Source: a bacterium ADurb.Bin236
Lineage (GTDB): Bacteria; UBP15; UBA6099
Assembly (NCBI GenBank): GCA_002069885.1
Contig: MWCD01000005.1
Location: forward strand, 46,581-110,580
Length of the DNA stretch: 64,000 nt
Reading direction: 5' to 3'
Positions 25,994 through 34,149 of this stretch are shown piece after piece (position 1 is the stretch's first letter; each line of letters opens with the position of its first letter). Under the pieces are notes generated by a model. The model did not search any database and was not told the origin of the DNA. It saw nothing but the letters and a program-made list of their open reading frames with translations. The position numbers were made by a program, and so were the translations under genes.

Positions 25994-26414
25994 CTTATAA
26001 AAATCCCCCCTTTACACTATATTTGACCATTTTTGAGTATGGCCAAGCGACACTATTGTATACTATAATGATTCATTATTCTGAAAAGTCAACTACCTTA
26101 AGATTAATTTTTTGCCTCACTCATCGCCCTTTTTTTTACGAGTTGTTATGGGTCATTTATAGCGGCAAGCTGTTTTTAATTTATGTTCGAGTGAAAATGA
26201 TTTGTAGCATAAAATTTCTCCATCGGCACATTTTAAGCTCAGTCGATATCCTGCAAAATTTTCTCCCGGGATTTGAAAATCGCTAAATTTTCAATAAACA
26301 GCCTTGTTTTTTTAGCGCAAAGCCCTAAAATTTTTTCAATGCGTTACATATAATCATCCGGTCGGTTGTCCCCGGCGGACAACCGAAGGGGTGAACTTAC
26401 ACAAGGAAAGACAG
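25994..26414. other. Divergent AT-rich control region between speD and the phosphate transporter gene
   Basis: About 420 non-coding bases. The left part holds a minus-strand promoter candidate for speD (TTGACT 26092-26087, 19-bp spacer, TATAGT 26067-26062). The right part holds a perfect TATAAT and a hairpin before the transporter gene. The middle (26100-26340) is AT-rich with T-runs; I see no gene or known riboswitch in it. Confidence 0.55.
26349..26386 (+). promoter_or_regulatory. Predicted promoter with 5'-terminal mRNA hairpin
   Basis: A perfect TATAAT at 26349-26354 predicts a start near 26361. The transcript would open with TCGGTTGTCC (26362-26371), a 5-base loop and GGACAACCGA (26377-26386), a perfect 10-bp stem. 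The Shine-Dalgarno AAGGAAAG (26403-26410) and ATG 26415 follow. No good -35 is seen, which may mean an activator is needed. The stem could protect the mRNA or regulate it. Confidence 0.5.
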
Positions 26415-28697
26415 ATGAACATCTTATCCGACAAAACATTTCATAAGCGTTTGTATCTTCTTTTCACGCTCATGATGCTGATGATGATGGCGGCTCCCAA
26501 GATATCCACACTGCTTGCCGAGCAGAGAAACGGCTCAAACGGCGACCAGTCGATAATAGAGCGGTCGGGTAATCAAATAACTCTTACGAAGTTCAGGGGC
26601 GACGGCCAATTTGTCATAGCGGGACAAAAAGCGCCGATACCTCTGACTGTCATGGCTATGGAAGACGGGCGCCCGGCCACGGGTATCACAATAAATTTCA
26701 ATGTTGTCGAAGACCCTTCAAAAGGAAACGGAACAAACCTTGCTAATGCAGAAATTGAGACTAACTCTAAAGGAACGGCTTCAACGGACCTCGTTTTAGG
26801 AGAAAAAGAAGGAAAATATATCATTCAGGCAACAGTTCTGGGAAACGAATCCGAAGAATCGAATGTATATTTTCATATTTCTGGAAAGTGCAAAAATTGG
26901 GTTTTTTTCCTTATAACAGGCATGCTTGGCGGTCTCGGACTGTTTCTTTTCGGAATGGAAATGATGGGAAACGGCCTGCGCGACTGGGCAGGCGACCAGA
27001 TGAAAACCATACTCGGCGCATTGACCAAGCATCGCGTATATGGTTTGGTCGTCGGCATGGTGGTTACAGCGGCGATGCAAAGCTCCAGCGCGACCACAGT
27101 GATGCTAGTGGGATTTACTAACGCCGGACTGATGAGCCTTCGTCAAGCCATCGGCGTCATTCTTGGAGCTGATATTGGAAGCACTATAACAGCTCAGATA
27201 GTCGCATTTAAATTCACAGATTATGCGTTAATGTTTATAGGCGCAGGATTCATTCTCCAACTCGCAGCAGGAAAAAAAGACAACGTTCTTTATTTGGGGA
27301 AAGTCATTCTCGGATTCGGCATACTGTTTTTTGGTTTAAAAGTAATGGGCGACGTGATGAATCCTTTGTGCGAATTCCCGCCTTTTGTCGACATGATGGC
27401 AAAAGCGGAAAATCCTTTTATCGCCATGCTCGCATCAACCATTTTTACTTCTATCGTTCAAAGCAGCGGAGCGACGACAAGCCTAGTGGTGGCTCTGTCT
27501 TCACAGGGACTCATCACAATGAACGCGGCCATACCTCTGATATTCGGCGCAAATATCGGGACCTGTATTACAGCCGCTCTTGCCACTATCGGCACAACTT
27601 CAAGAGAAGCCAAACGTGTGGCAATCGCTCATTACTCTTTCAAGATTCTGGGCGTGATAATGTTTTTCTTTTTAATAAAACAACTAGCATTGTTGGTTCA
27701 AAACATCTCAATATGGACAACAAACGCCACATGGGAAACCGTTACAAACCCAGACTACCTGCCAAGACAAGTCGCTAACGCTCATACGGTCATCAATGTC
27801 GCTTTGGCTCTGATGTTTCTGCCATTCACCCGACAACTAGAGAGAATTATTTATCTTATCTACCCCGAAGATAAAACTCCTCCGCAGAAGAAATTCGGCC
27901 CGAAATACCTCGACCCGTTCCTGTTGGACATCCCCGAACTTGCTCTAAGGCAGGCCCGCAGAGAACTGCTACGCATGTTCAAACACACTCAGCGCATGAT
28001 AGACGACATCATGACCGCCTTCAGGGAGCGCAACATCGAGTTCGTGGATCAGGCTATCGAAGTGGACGAAAAGGTGGACATCCTCGAAGTGTCCATAAAG
28101 GAATATTTCACACAACTGGCGCAGCGAAAATCCTCCGAGACCCAGTCGAAACGGCGCATTGAGATGTTCTTCCATGCGGACGAACTGGAAAAAATCGGCG
28201 ACATCATCTCCAAAAATATCATGCCGCAGATATCCCAACTGGTCGAACACAAACTCTATTTCAGCGAAGAAGGCTGGAAGGAGCTTAACAGATTCCACGG
28301 ACTTGTCGGAGAGAACTTCGAGCGCGCGATGGAAGCGTTCCGGAACAATGACCTAAAAGCAGCCGAGGAAATTGTAAGAGACAAGCAGCGGCTTATCAGA
28401 TATTACAAAAACCTTCAGATGGCGCACCTCGAGCGCCTCTGCGCTCAGGACGACGACACGTCCAGAACCAGCCAGATACACCTCGACATCCTCGGCAACC
28501 TGCGCGGAGTTAACAGCCACATTACCAACATCGCAATCAATATGCTCGAACACGCCCGCGCCACCGGAGACCCGAATTTTCACCTCGACACAGAGGACAT
28601 TGAAGATATCGAAGAACTCGGCTCTTATGAGAAAAGCGTTCTAAAATCTATCAAACAAGACGAAAAGGAAGAGCCTTCCGACGATTACGACGACTGA
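26415..28697 (+). CDS. Na+/phosphate cotransporter with N-terminal Ig-like and C-terminal PhoU-like domains
   Basis: About 760 residues. After a signal-anchor (about 8-30) residues about 45-155 form an extracytoplasmic Ig-like (Big-1/invasin type) domain: QITLTKFRGDGQFVIAGQKA, GITINFNVVEDPSKG, AEIETNSKGTASTDLVLGE. The Na/Pi cotransporter membrane domain follows (about 160-470), with the duplicated QSS signature in AAMQSSSATTVMLVGF and VQSSGATTSLVVALSSQG and the LGADIGST/FGANIGTC repeats. The end (about 510-740) is helical and PhoU-like, carrying MIDDIMTAFRER and HADELEKIGDIISKNI. Transporter plus PhoU is a common form of this family; the Ig-like domain in front is not. Start ATG 26415 has AAGGAAAG upstream. 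Confidence 0.88.
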   Translation: MNILSDKTFHKRLYLLFTLMMLMMMAAPKISTLLAEQRNGSNGDQSIIERSGNQITLTKFRGDGQFVIAGQKAPIPLTVMAMEDGRPATGITINFNVVEDPSKGNGTNLANAEIETNSKGTASTDLVLGEKEGKYIIQATVLGNESEESNVYFHISGKCKNWVFFLITGMLGGLGLFLFGMEMMGNGLRDWAGDQMKTILGALTKHRVYGLVVGMVVTAAMQSSSATTVMLVGFTNAGLMSLRQAIGVILGADIGSTITAQIVAFKFTDYALMFIGAGFILQLAAGKKDNVLYLGKVILGFGILFFGLKVMGDVMNPLCEFPPFVDMMAKAENPFIAMLASTIFTSIVQSSGATTSLVVALSSQGLITMNAAIPLIFGANIGTCITAALATIGTTSREAKRVAIAHYSFKILGVIMFFFLIKQLALLVQNISIWTTNATWETVTNPDYLPRQVANAHTVINVALALMFLPFTRQLERIIYLIYPEDKTPPQKKFGPKYLDPFLLDIPELALRQARRELLRMFKHTQRMIDDIMTAFRERNIEFVDQAIEVDEKVDILEVSIKEYFTQLAQRKSSETQSKRRIEMFFHADELEKIGDIISKNIMPQISQLVEHKLYFSEEGWKELNRFHGLVGENFERAMEAFRNNDLKAAEEIVRDKQRLIRYYKNLQMAHLERLCAQDDDTSRTSQIHLDILGNLRGVNSHITNIAINMLEHARATGDPNFHLDTEDIEDIEELGSYEKSVLKSIKQDEKEEPSDDYDD

Positions 28698-28796
28698 AAA
28701 TGAGGCGGCAGTCGTCAAGCTGCCCTTCGAAAACAAAGTCAATGCGCATCAGCCCCCTGCCGCCAGATTCCAGTTGCGCTGCGTTATGAATACAAG

Positions 28797-28825
28797 TTGA
28801 ACTATTCCTTCTCTTATCCTATAAC
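28797..28825 (+). promoter_or_regulatory. Predicted promoter of the cytidylyltransferase gene
   Basis: TTGAAC (28797-28802), 17-bp spacer, TATAAC (28820-28825). The start would be near 28832, leaving a 24-base leader with GGAGAA before the ATG at 28856. An inverted GGCGGCAG/CTGCCGCC pair (28704-28711, 28757-28764) precedes it, but with too long a loop to call a terminator. Confidence 0.5.
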
Positions 28826-28855
28826 TTTTGATAGTCTGATCTTTCGGAGAATACG

Positions 28856-29578
28856 ATGAATATTTTATGCGTGGTCCCGGCGAGGGGAGGCAGCAAAAGG
28901 CTTCCCGGCAAGAACATAATGACGATTTTTGGCAAACCTCTCATCGCTCACACTTTCACGCACGCCAAAGCGTCCAAGCTTATCGACAGGCTTGTGTGCT
29001 CGACGGACGACGAGAAGATAGCAGCCGTCGCAAAAACCGAAGGAGTGGACGTCATAATGCGACCGGCCGATATTTCAGGCGACACAGCGGCGATTGAAGA
29101 CACATTAAGGCATGTCGCCCGAACGCTAGAGCAGAGAGACGGCTGGCGCGCGGACATAGTGACCATGCTTCTTGCCAACGTCGCTTACAGACGGGACGGT
29201 CTTATCGACGAAACGATTCAGAAATTGATTGACGACCCATCCCTGACATCCACGCTGTCATGCTTCAAGGTGAATCAGCGTCCGGAATGGATGTTCAAGC
29301 TTGACGGGCCTGCGCTCAAACTAGTCAACGAATGCAAGTTCTACAGGCAACAGGACCTGCCTGATTACTATTTGCCGGACGGCGCAGTCATCTCTCTGCG
29401 CATGGAAACTCTGGAAAAAACAGAAGGGCTTTCGGGCGCGTACAAATATCTTGGGGAAAGAATCGGCCACGTGATTCAGGACAGGATGTTCGGGATTGAG
29501 GTTGACCACCCCGACGATGTGGCTGCAGCGGAGATTCTCCTCAAGATGATGAGCGACCGGGACGCGAGGAACAAATAA
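28856..29578 (+). CDS. Acylneuraminate cytidylyltransferase-family nucleotidyltransferase
   Basis: Activates a sugar acid or related compound as a CMP (or similar) derivative. The 240-residue protein starts with the nucleotide-binding VPARGGSKRLPGKN, then ISGDTAAIEDTL and a late GIEVDHPDDVAAAE, as in NeuA-like enzymes. The substrate may be a sialic/legionaminic/pseudaminic-type sugar, but no synthases for these are in the window. Its stop is only 2 bases before the radical SAM start, so the two are probably translated from one message. Confidence 0.82.
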   Translation: MNILCVVPARGGSKRLPGKNIMTIFGKPLIAHTFTHAKASKLIDRLVCSTDDEKIAAVAKTEGVDVIMRPADISGDTAAIEDTLRHVARTLEQRDGWRADIVTMLLANVAYRRDGLIDETIQKLIDDPSLTSTLSCFKVNQRPEWMFKLDGPALKLVNECKFYRQQDLPDYYLPDGAVISLRMETLEKTEGLSGAYKYLGERIGHVIQDRMFGIEVDHPDDVAAAEILLKMMSDRDARNK

Positions 29579-29580
29579 AG

Positions 29581-30945
29581 ATGAAGGTTCTTTTCATCAA
29601 TCCGACGATTCGGGAATGGGCGGCTCCTAACTGTTTTCCGTCCGGCTTGGGCTACATGGCCGCAACCTTGACTGATGCCGGCCACGAAGTTGAGATTTAC
29701 GACATGAACGCTCTCCGCCCCTCGCGCGAAGACCGGCTGAAATTTTTCAACAACTCCGACTACGACATTGCCGGCGTCGGAGGAATAATAACCGTTTACA
29801 AAAATATTAAGAGCATTGTTTCTGAACTTAAGGCGGCGCATCCCGACAGGCCGGTCATAATGGGCGGAAGCTGCGCGACTTCCTCGCCCGAAGTCATGAT
29901 GAACAACACGCCTGTCGATTTTCTTTGCGTGGGAGAAGGCGAAGAGACGATTGTCGAATTGGCAAACAATCTTGAGCGGGGCGGAGATGTCTCCTCCATT
30001 GCCGGGCTGTGGCGGCGAGAGGACGGAGCGGTCGTCGCGAACAAGCCCCGCTCGCCCATCGCCGACCTTGATTCGCTTCCATTCCCTAAATGGGAGCTTT
30101 TCCCTATGGATGTTTACTGCCGAAATCCGATAGGCGCGGTTAACGTGAATAAATGGGTCGATGGAGGCGCTGGCGGCGGGGATATTCCGCGCTCTATGAA
30201 TCTCACTCCAAGCAGGGGGTGCGCCTATAAATGCATCTTCTGTTATCACGACTTTATGGGGGCCGGATTCAGGCGGCGGCGAGCCGCAGGGATTTTTGAG
30301 GAAATCATGGCGCTTAAAGAGTGCTTCGACGTCAAATATTTCCATTTCACGGACGACTGCTTCATCACTGACAGAAAGAACGTGCTCGATTTCTGCGACC
30401 TGCTGATGAGGGAGAACGCGGGGATTGAATGGGGTTGCGCCGGACGCGCCAATCTCATGACGGAACCGCTTATCGCAAGAATGCGCGAGGCGGGATGCGT
30501 CCTGCTCGGCTATGGCATAGAATCAGGAAGCCCGCGCATACTCAAAAACATCAAGAAGCAAGTGACTGTGGAACAGGCGAGGAACGCGATTAAACTGACT
30601 CAGAAATATATGGGATGGGCGGACTGCTCGCTTATCGCGGGCCTGCCCGGAGAAACGCGGGAAACGGTGCGCGAAACCATAGATTTCTGCAAAAGCTGCG
30701 ACTTGAATCCCGAAGTCATTTTCTTTGCCACCCCATACCCCGGAACCGAGCTTTTCAATATCGCGATGCGCGAAGGAAAAATTCCCGACATGGAAAAATT
30801 CCTTCTTTCTCTCGGAGAACAGGGCGAGCAGATATTGGTGAATTTTACTGATTTCTCCGACGAGGAACTAAGAGAAATCAAAGAGAGCATGGTGATAGAG
30901 CTTAAAGCTTGGAACAAGATTTCTCACGAAAAGCCGCAGGAATAG
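29581..30945 (+). CDS. B12-binding domain radical SAM protein
   Basis: A 454-residue protein with an N-terminal cobalamin-binding fold (VLFINPTIREW, SGLGYMAATLTDAGHEVEIYDMN, IMGGSCATSSPEVM, FLCVGEGEETIVEL) and a radical SAM domain with the cluster motif CAYKCIFC after LTPSRGC, then GAGIEWGCAGRANL-type and YGIESGSPRILKNIKK segments. This is the class that performs methylations, ring contractions or C-C bond formation in natural-product, lipid and hopanoid pathways. The Asp-x-His of base-off B12 binding is not obvious, so B12 use is uncertain. It is coupled to the cytidylyltransferase. Confidence 0.85.
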   Translation: MKVLFINPTIREWAAPNCFPSGLGYMAATLTDAGHEVEIYDMNALRPSREDRLKFFNNSDYDIAGVGGIITVYKNIKSIVSELKAAHPDRPVIMGGSCATSSPEVMMNNTPVDFLCVGEGEETIVELANNLERGGDVSSIAGLWRREDGAVVANKPRSPIADLDSLPFPKWELFPMDVYCRNPIGAVNVNKWVDGGAGGGDIPRSMNLTPSRGCAYKCIFCYHDFMGAGFRRRRAAGIFEEIMALKECFDVKYFHFTDDCFITDRKNVLDFCDLLMRENAGIEWGCAGRANLMTEPLIARMREAGCVLLGYGIESGSPRILKNIKKQVTVEQARNAIKLTQKYMGWADCSLIAGLPGETRETVRETIDFCKSCDLNPEVIFFATPYPGTELFNIAMREGKIPDMEKFLLSLGEQGEQILVNFTDFSDEELREIKESMVIELKAWNKISHEKPQE

Positions 30946-31006
30946 CTTCGGATTTGCCGAAAGGCTGGCAACATCGACGGAACTGGGATAATGAATGGCT
31001 GTTCGG

Positions 31007-32905
31007 CTACACGACCCGGTTGAAAATCTTCTCCAGTTCCCACATCCCGCCCATATTCCGGTTGATTATTTCGAAACCGTTTTTCTCGAACACACGAATC
31101 ATCGGGGTGTTCTCGGCGAGCGCTTCAGCGGTCAGCCCGAGAAGTCCCTGCCGGGCCGCGAGCAGGTTAAGATAGTCCAGCAGCGTCGTCCCTATCCCCT
31201 TGTTCTGATGCTCGTCATCCACCGCGAAAGCCACCTCGGCGGTATGCGCGTTGTCATAAATGTAATACTGCCCCATACCGACAATTCTCTCTTTTTCGCC
31301 TTCCTGCACGGTGGCGAGTATAACCATCTCTTTTGTGTAATCTATTATGACGAATTCCTGAAGCCTTTCGTGAGGCATGTCTTTGCGTTGAGAGACAAAC
31401 CGCCTGAACATGCTTTTGTCGGAAAGAGAATAGAAGAAATCCTTCAAAGACGATTCGTCGCTCATCCGCACAGGTCTTAGCAGAAGCTCCAAGCCGCCGC
31501 GAGTGCGTCTGACAACTTCAAGCTCTTCCGGATATATTCCCGGTTTGCCGGGGATATACGCTTGGTCTTTGTATATGAGATTGTTCTTTTTTGCCTGTTC
31601 TATAAGAGGCTCGCGGAAATCGGGATGGGCAATGGCGATAAGGGCCATCGCGCGCTCCCTTACGTTTTTTCCGTGCAGATACGCTATTCCATATTCAGTG
31701 ACAACGTAATGTACGTCGCCACGGCAGATAGTGACGCCCGCCCCTTCCGTAAGGAAAGGAACTATTCTTGAAACTTCGCCGTCTCGCGCGGTGGACTGAA
31801 GGACGATTATCGTTTTGCCACCGGGAGCCATTACGGCTCCTCGCATAAAGTCGGCGCTGCCGCCGATTCCGCTGTAAAAAGTCTTGCCTATCGAGTCGCC
31901 GGTTGCCTGCCCCGACATGTCTATCTCCAGCACGCTGTTTATTGCCGTCATGTTCGAGTTGCGAGCTATGACCATCGGGTTGTTCACATAATCTATCGGC
32001 CTGAATTCGATTCCGGGGTTGTCGTGCAGAAACTTATAAGTTTCCCTGCGCCCCATGCAGAACGAGGCGACCGTCTTTCCTCTGTGCGCGGTCTTTTTCG
32101 CGTTGTTGATAACCCCTTCCCGCATCAGCATCGCCATGCCGTCCGTAAGAAGTTCAGTGTGAGCGCCTAGGTCTTTCTTACCGCTGAGTCCGGCCATTAT
32201 CGCGTTGGGAACGCTGCCGTATCCGACTTGAATTGTGTCTCCGTCCTGAACTATGCGGGAAACGTAGTCGCCGATTCTAGCCGCTATGTCGTCAGGAACT
32301 TTCGCTTCGAACTCTAAAAGCGGCTCATCCCGAGCCACCATGAAATCGACATCCCGCGCGTGTATGAAAGTGTCGCCGTGCACGCGGGGCATTCTTGGAT
32401 TTATCTGAACGATGCGGAGCGGAGCGCTCTCGAAAGCCGCTTTGGTGATATCTACGCTGACTCCGAGGCTCATATATCCGTGTTCATCAGGCGGCGAGGC
32501 TTGAACCATCGCCACGTCTATGGTCGTTAGCCTTCGCCTCAGAAGGTCGGGAACATGAGACAGGAAAATCGGGGTATAGTCCGCCATGCCCTGATTGACG
32601 CGGTCCCTCGTGGTGTCTCCGATGAAAAATGAGTTGTGTCTGAAATTGGACTTGAATTTCTCATCCGTGTACGGGGCTATTCCGAGAGACCATACCTGAA
32701 AGACTTCGGCGTCGAAAAACGCCTTGGGGTTTTCATCTACGAACCTAATAAGCGCGCCCGCCAGATACTGAGGCTCGCCGCATGCTGTTCCTATGAAGAT
32801 GCGGTCGCCCCTGTTGATCCGGCTGAACATCTCCTTCTCGCTCACGAACTTGCCGAGATATCTCGCCTTAAGGTTTTCGATGTCGAAGCCGCAATTGTCG
32901 GTCAT
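31007..32905 (-). CDS. Acetyl-CoA hydrolase/transferase-family protein fused to a GNAT acetyltransferase domain
   Basis: 632 residues. The first about 475 are a CoA-transferase of the acetyl-CoA hydrolase/4-hydroxybutyrate CoA-transferase family: QASPPDEHGYMSLGVS, INPRMPRVHGDTFIH, IQVGYGSVPNAIMAGL, ELLTDGMAMLM and GIGGSADFMRGA, with VTEYGIAYLHGKNVRERA. The last about 155 are a GNAT domain, with AEVAFAVDDEHQNKGIGTTLL as acetyl-CoA loop. The fusion is known in several anaerobes; the GNAT part may regulate by acetylation. ATG 32905 follows AAAGGGGG. It is 44 bases downstream of lpxL. Confidence 0.88.
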   Translation of the reverse strand: MTDNCGFDIENLKARYLGKFVSEKEMFSRINRGDRIFIGTACGEPQYLAGALIRFVDENPKAFFDAEVFQVWSLGIAPYTDEKFKSNFRHNSFFIGDTTRDRVNQGMADYTPIFLSHVPDLLRRRLTTIDVAMVQASPPDEHGYMSLGVSVDITKAAFESAPLRIVQINPRMPRVHGDTFIHARDVDFMVARDEPLLEFEAKVPDDIAARIGDYVSRIVQDGDTIQVGYGSVPNAIMAGLSGKKDLGAHTELLTDGMAMLMREGVINNAKKTAHRGKTVASFCMGRRETYKFLHDNPGIEFRPIDYVNNPMVIARNSNMTAINSVLEIDMSGQATGDSIGKTFYSGIGGSADFMRGAVMAPGGKTIIVLQSTARDGEVSRIVPFLTEGAGVTICRGDVHYVVTEYGIAYLHGKNVRERAMALIAIAHPDFREPLIEQAKKNNLIYKDQAYIPGKPGIYPEELEVVRRTRGGLELLLRPVRMSDESSLKDFFYSLSDKSMFRRFVSQRKDMPHERLQEFVIIDYTKEMVILATVQEGEKERIVGMGQYYIYDNAHTAEVAFAVDDEHQNKGIGTTLLDYLNLLAARQGLLGLTAEALAENTPMIRVFEKNGFEIINRNMGGMWELEKIFNRVV

Positions 32906-32949
32906 AGAACAGTTCCCCCTTTAAAGCGGCTCTGGCCGGCCGCCAGCCG

Positions 32950-33960
32950 TCATTTACGGTCTCTCTGTTTCTTCCATCTTCTATGCCACCAGAAATACTC
33001 GGTAGGATGCTTCCGCGCGAAATCTTCAAGAACGTCGTTGCACCTCTGTGTGTTATATTCAAGGTCGGCTTGCCAATCTCCAGTGTTTCTCATATGAATC
33101 GGTTCTTGAATATACAGCGTTATCGTTCCGTCGGGATTTCGGGCGGGAAACCCGGGGATAACCGGTATGCCGCGGGTCATGGCTATCTCCGACGGGCCTG
33201 TCGCGGTGCAGGCATCCTTGCCGAAAAACTTTACGAACACGCCCCTGTTTGAATTCTGGTCAGCCATCAATCCGAGGATTTTATTCTGGTCCAACTGCCT
33301 GAAGCATTCCTCTTTTACGCCGCGCTCCCTGAAAATATATTCGTTTCCCCATTTGTTTCTTGTCTCCATCATGAATTTGGAGAAAAGCGCGTCTTTCTGG
33401 GCGCGCACCACCGCGACTATAGGGTAATGGTAAATGCCCAGCCGCGCTCCGACAAGCTCCCAACTCCCGAAATGCCCTCCCAGAGACACTATGCCTTTGC
33501 CCTGTTGGTGATGGGTTCTGATAATCCAATCTGGGTCGTGAAAACTGACCTTTTTCTCGATCCATTCCTTGCTCTTGTGCGGAATCATGAAGAATTCGGC
33601 GAGATTCATACCGTAGTTGATATAAGTCCTATGGAGAATGTCGTCAATTTCCTCCGGCGATTTTTCCGCGCCGAAGGCTATCTCCAAGTGTTCCCGCGCC
33701 AACTTGCGAAATCTTGGCAGCCGCTTTTCGGCTATCAACGCGAGTTTCACACAGACGCCGTAAGTGAGCTTTTCCGGCGCTATTGACGCAATTTTTCCCA
33801 TAGCGAAAACCGCCGCCCGCAGTAAAAAATACTTTATGCGTTGGCGCGCGGGCATTTCTTTGTTATCTTTTCTTCGGAGTTCTTTAAAGTCTTTGTTTGC
33901 TTGATGGGCGCTTGCGTCCGGCAGCGCGGCGGCCGCTTCCCGTCCATTGTTTTCAGTCAT
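32950..33960 (-). CDS. Lysophospholipid/lipid A acyltransferase (LpxL/HtrB family)
   Basis: Inner-membrane acyltransferase that adds secondary acyl chains to lipid A or a related lipid. The 336-residue protein has the HX4E catalytic motif in LGGHFGSWEL, ADQNSNRGVFVKFFG, AMTRGIPVIPGF and the late EYFWWHRRWK, all typical of LpxL/LpxM. An unusually polar, charged N-terminal extension (about 40 residues) precedes the family start; a later initiation near MPARQRIKYFLL is possible. It supports an LPS-bearing outer membrane. Confidence 0.88.
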   Translation of the reverse strand: MTENNGREAAAALPDASAHQANKDFKELRRKDNKEMPARQRIKYFLLRAAVFAMGKIASIAPEKLTYGVCVKLALIAEKRLPRFRKLAREHLEIAFGAEKSPEEIDDILHRTYINYGMNLAEFFMIPHKSKEWIEKKVSFHDPDWIIRTHHQQGKGIVSLGGHFGSWELVGARLGIYHYPIVAVVRAQKDALFSKFMMETRNKWGNEYIFRERGVKEECFRQLDQNKILGLMADQNSNRGVFVKFFGKDACTATGPSEIAMTRGIPVIPGFPARNPDGTITLYIQEPIHMRNTGDWQADLEYNTQRCNDVLEDFARKHPTEYFWWHRRWKKQRDRK

Positions 33961-34149
33961 CTCGAAATTTTCCTTTTTAATTATAATATAGCCTCTCCCG
34001 CTTTTTTTTTGAATTCCCGGCGCAATCTAATCCGAGCGTTCATCGGTTCTATTCTCCCGGCAATTGGCGCAAACCCTTTATCGCGCGCGCTTTTTGTTCT
34101 ATTATTTATAATAAAGAGAGTTCATTATTCGTTGTCCGGCGACCGACTG
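33961..34149. promoter_or_regulatory. Divergent promoter region of lpxL and the glycosyltransferase operon
   Basis: About 190 bases. A minus-strand TATAAT (33985-33980) lies 20 bases before lpxL, and a plus-strand TATAAT (34107-34112) lies 38 bases before the first glycosyltransferase. Neither has a clear -35 at the right distance. The region is AT-rich at both ends. Confidence 0.4.

Noticed and set aside
33841..34149. N-terminal extension of the first glycosyltransferase
   Set aside because: It overlaps lpxL and the promoter region and adds no family sequence; the GT fold begins at Met 34150.
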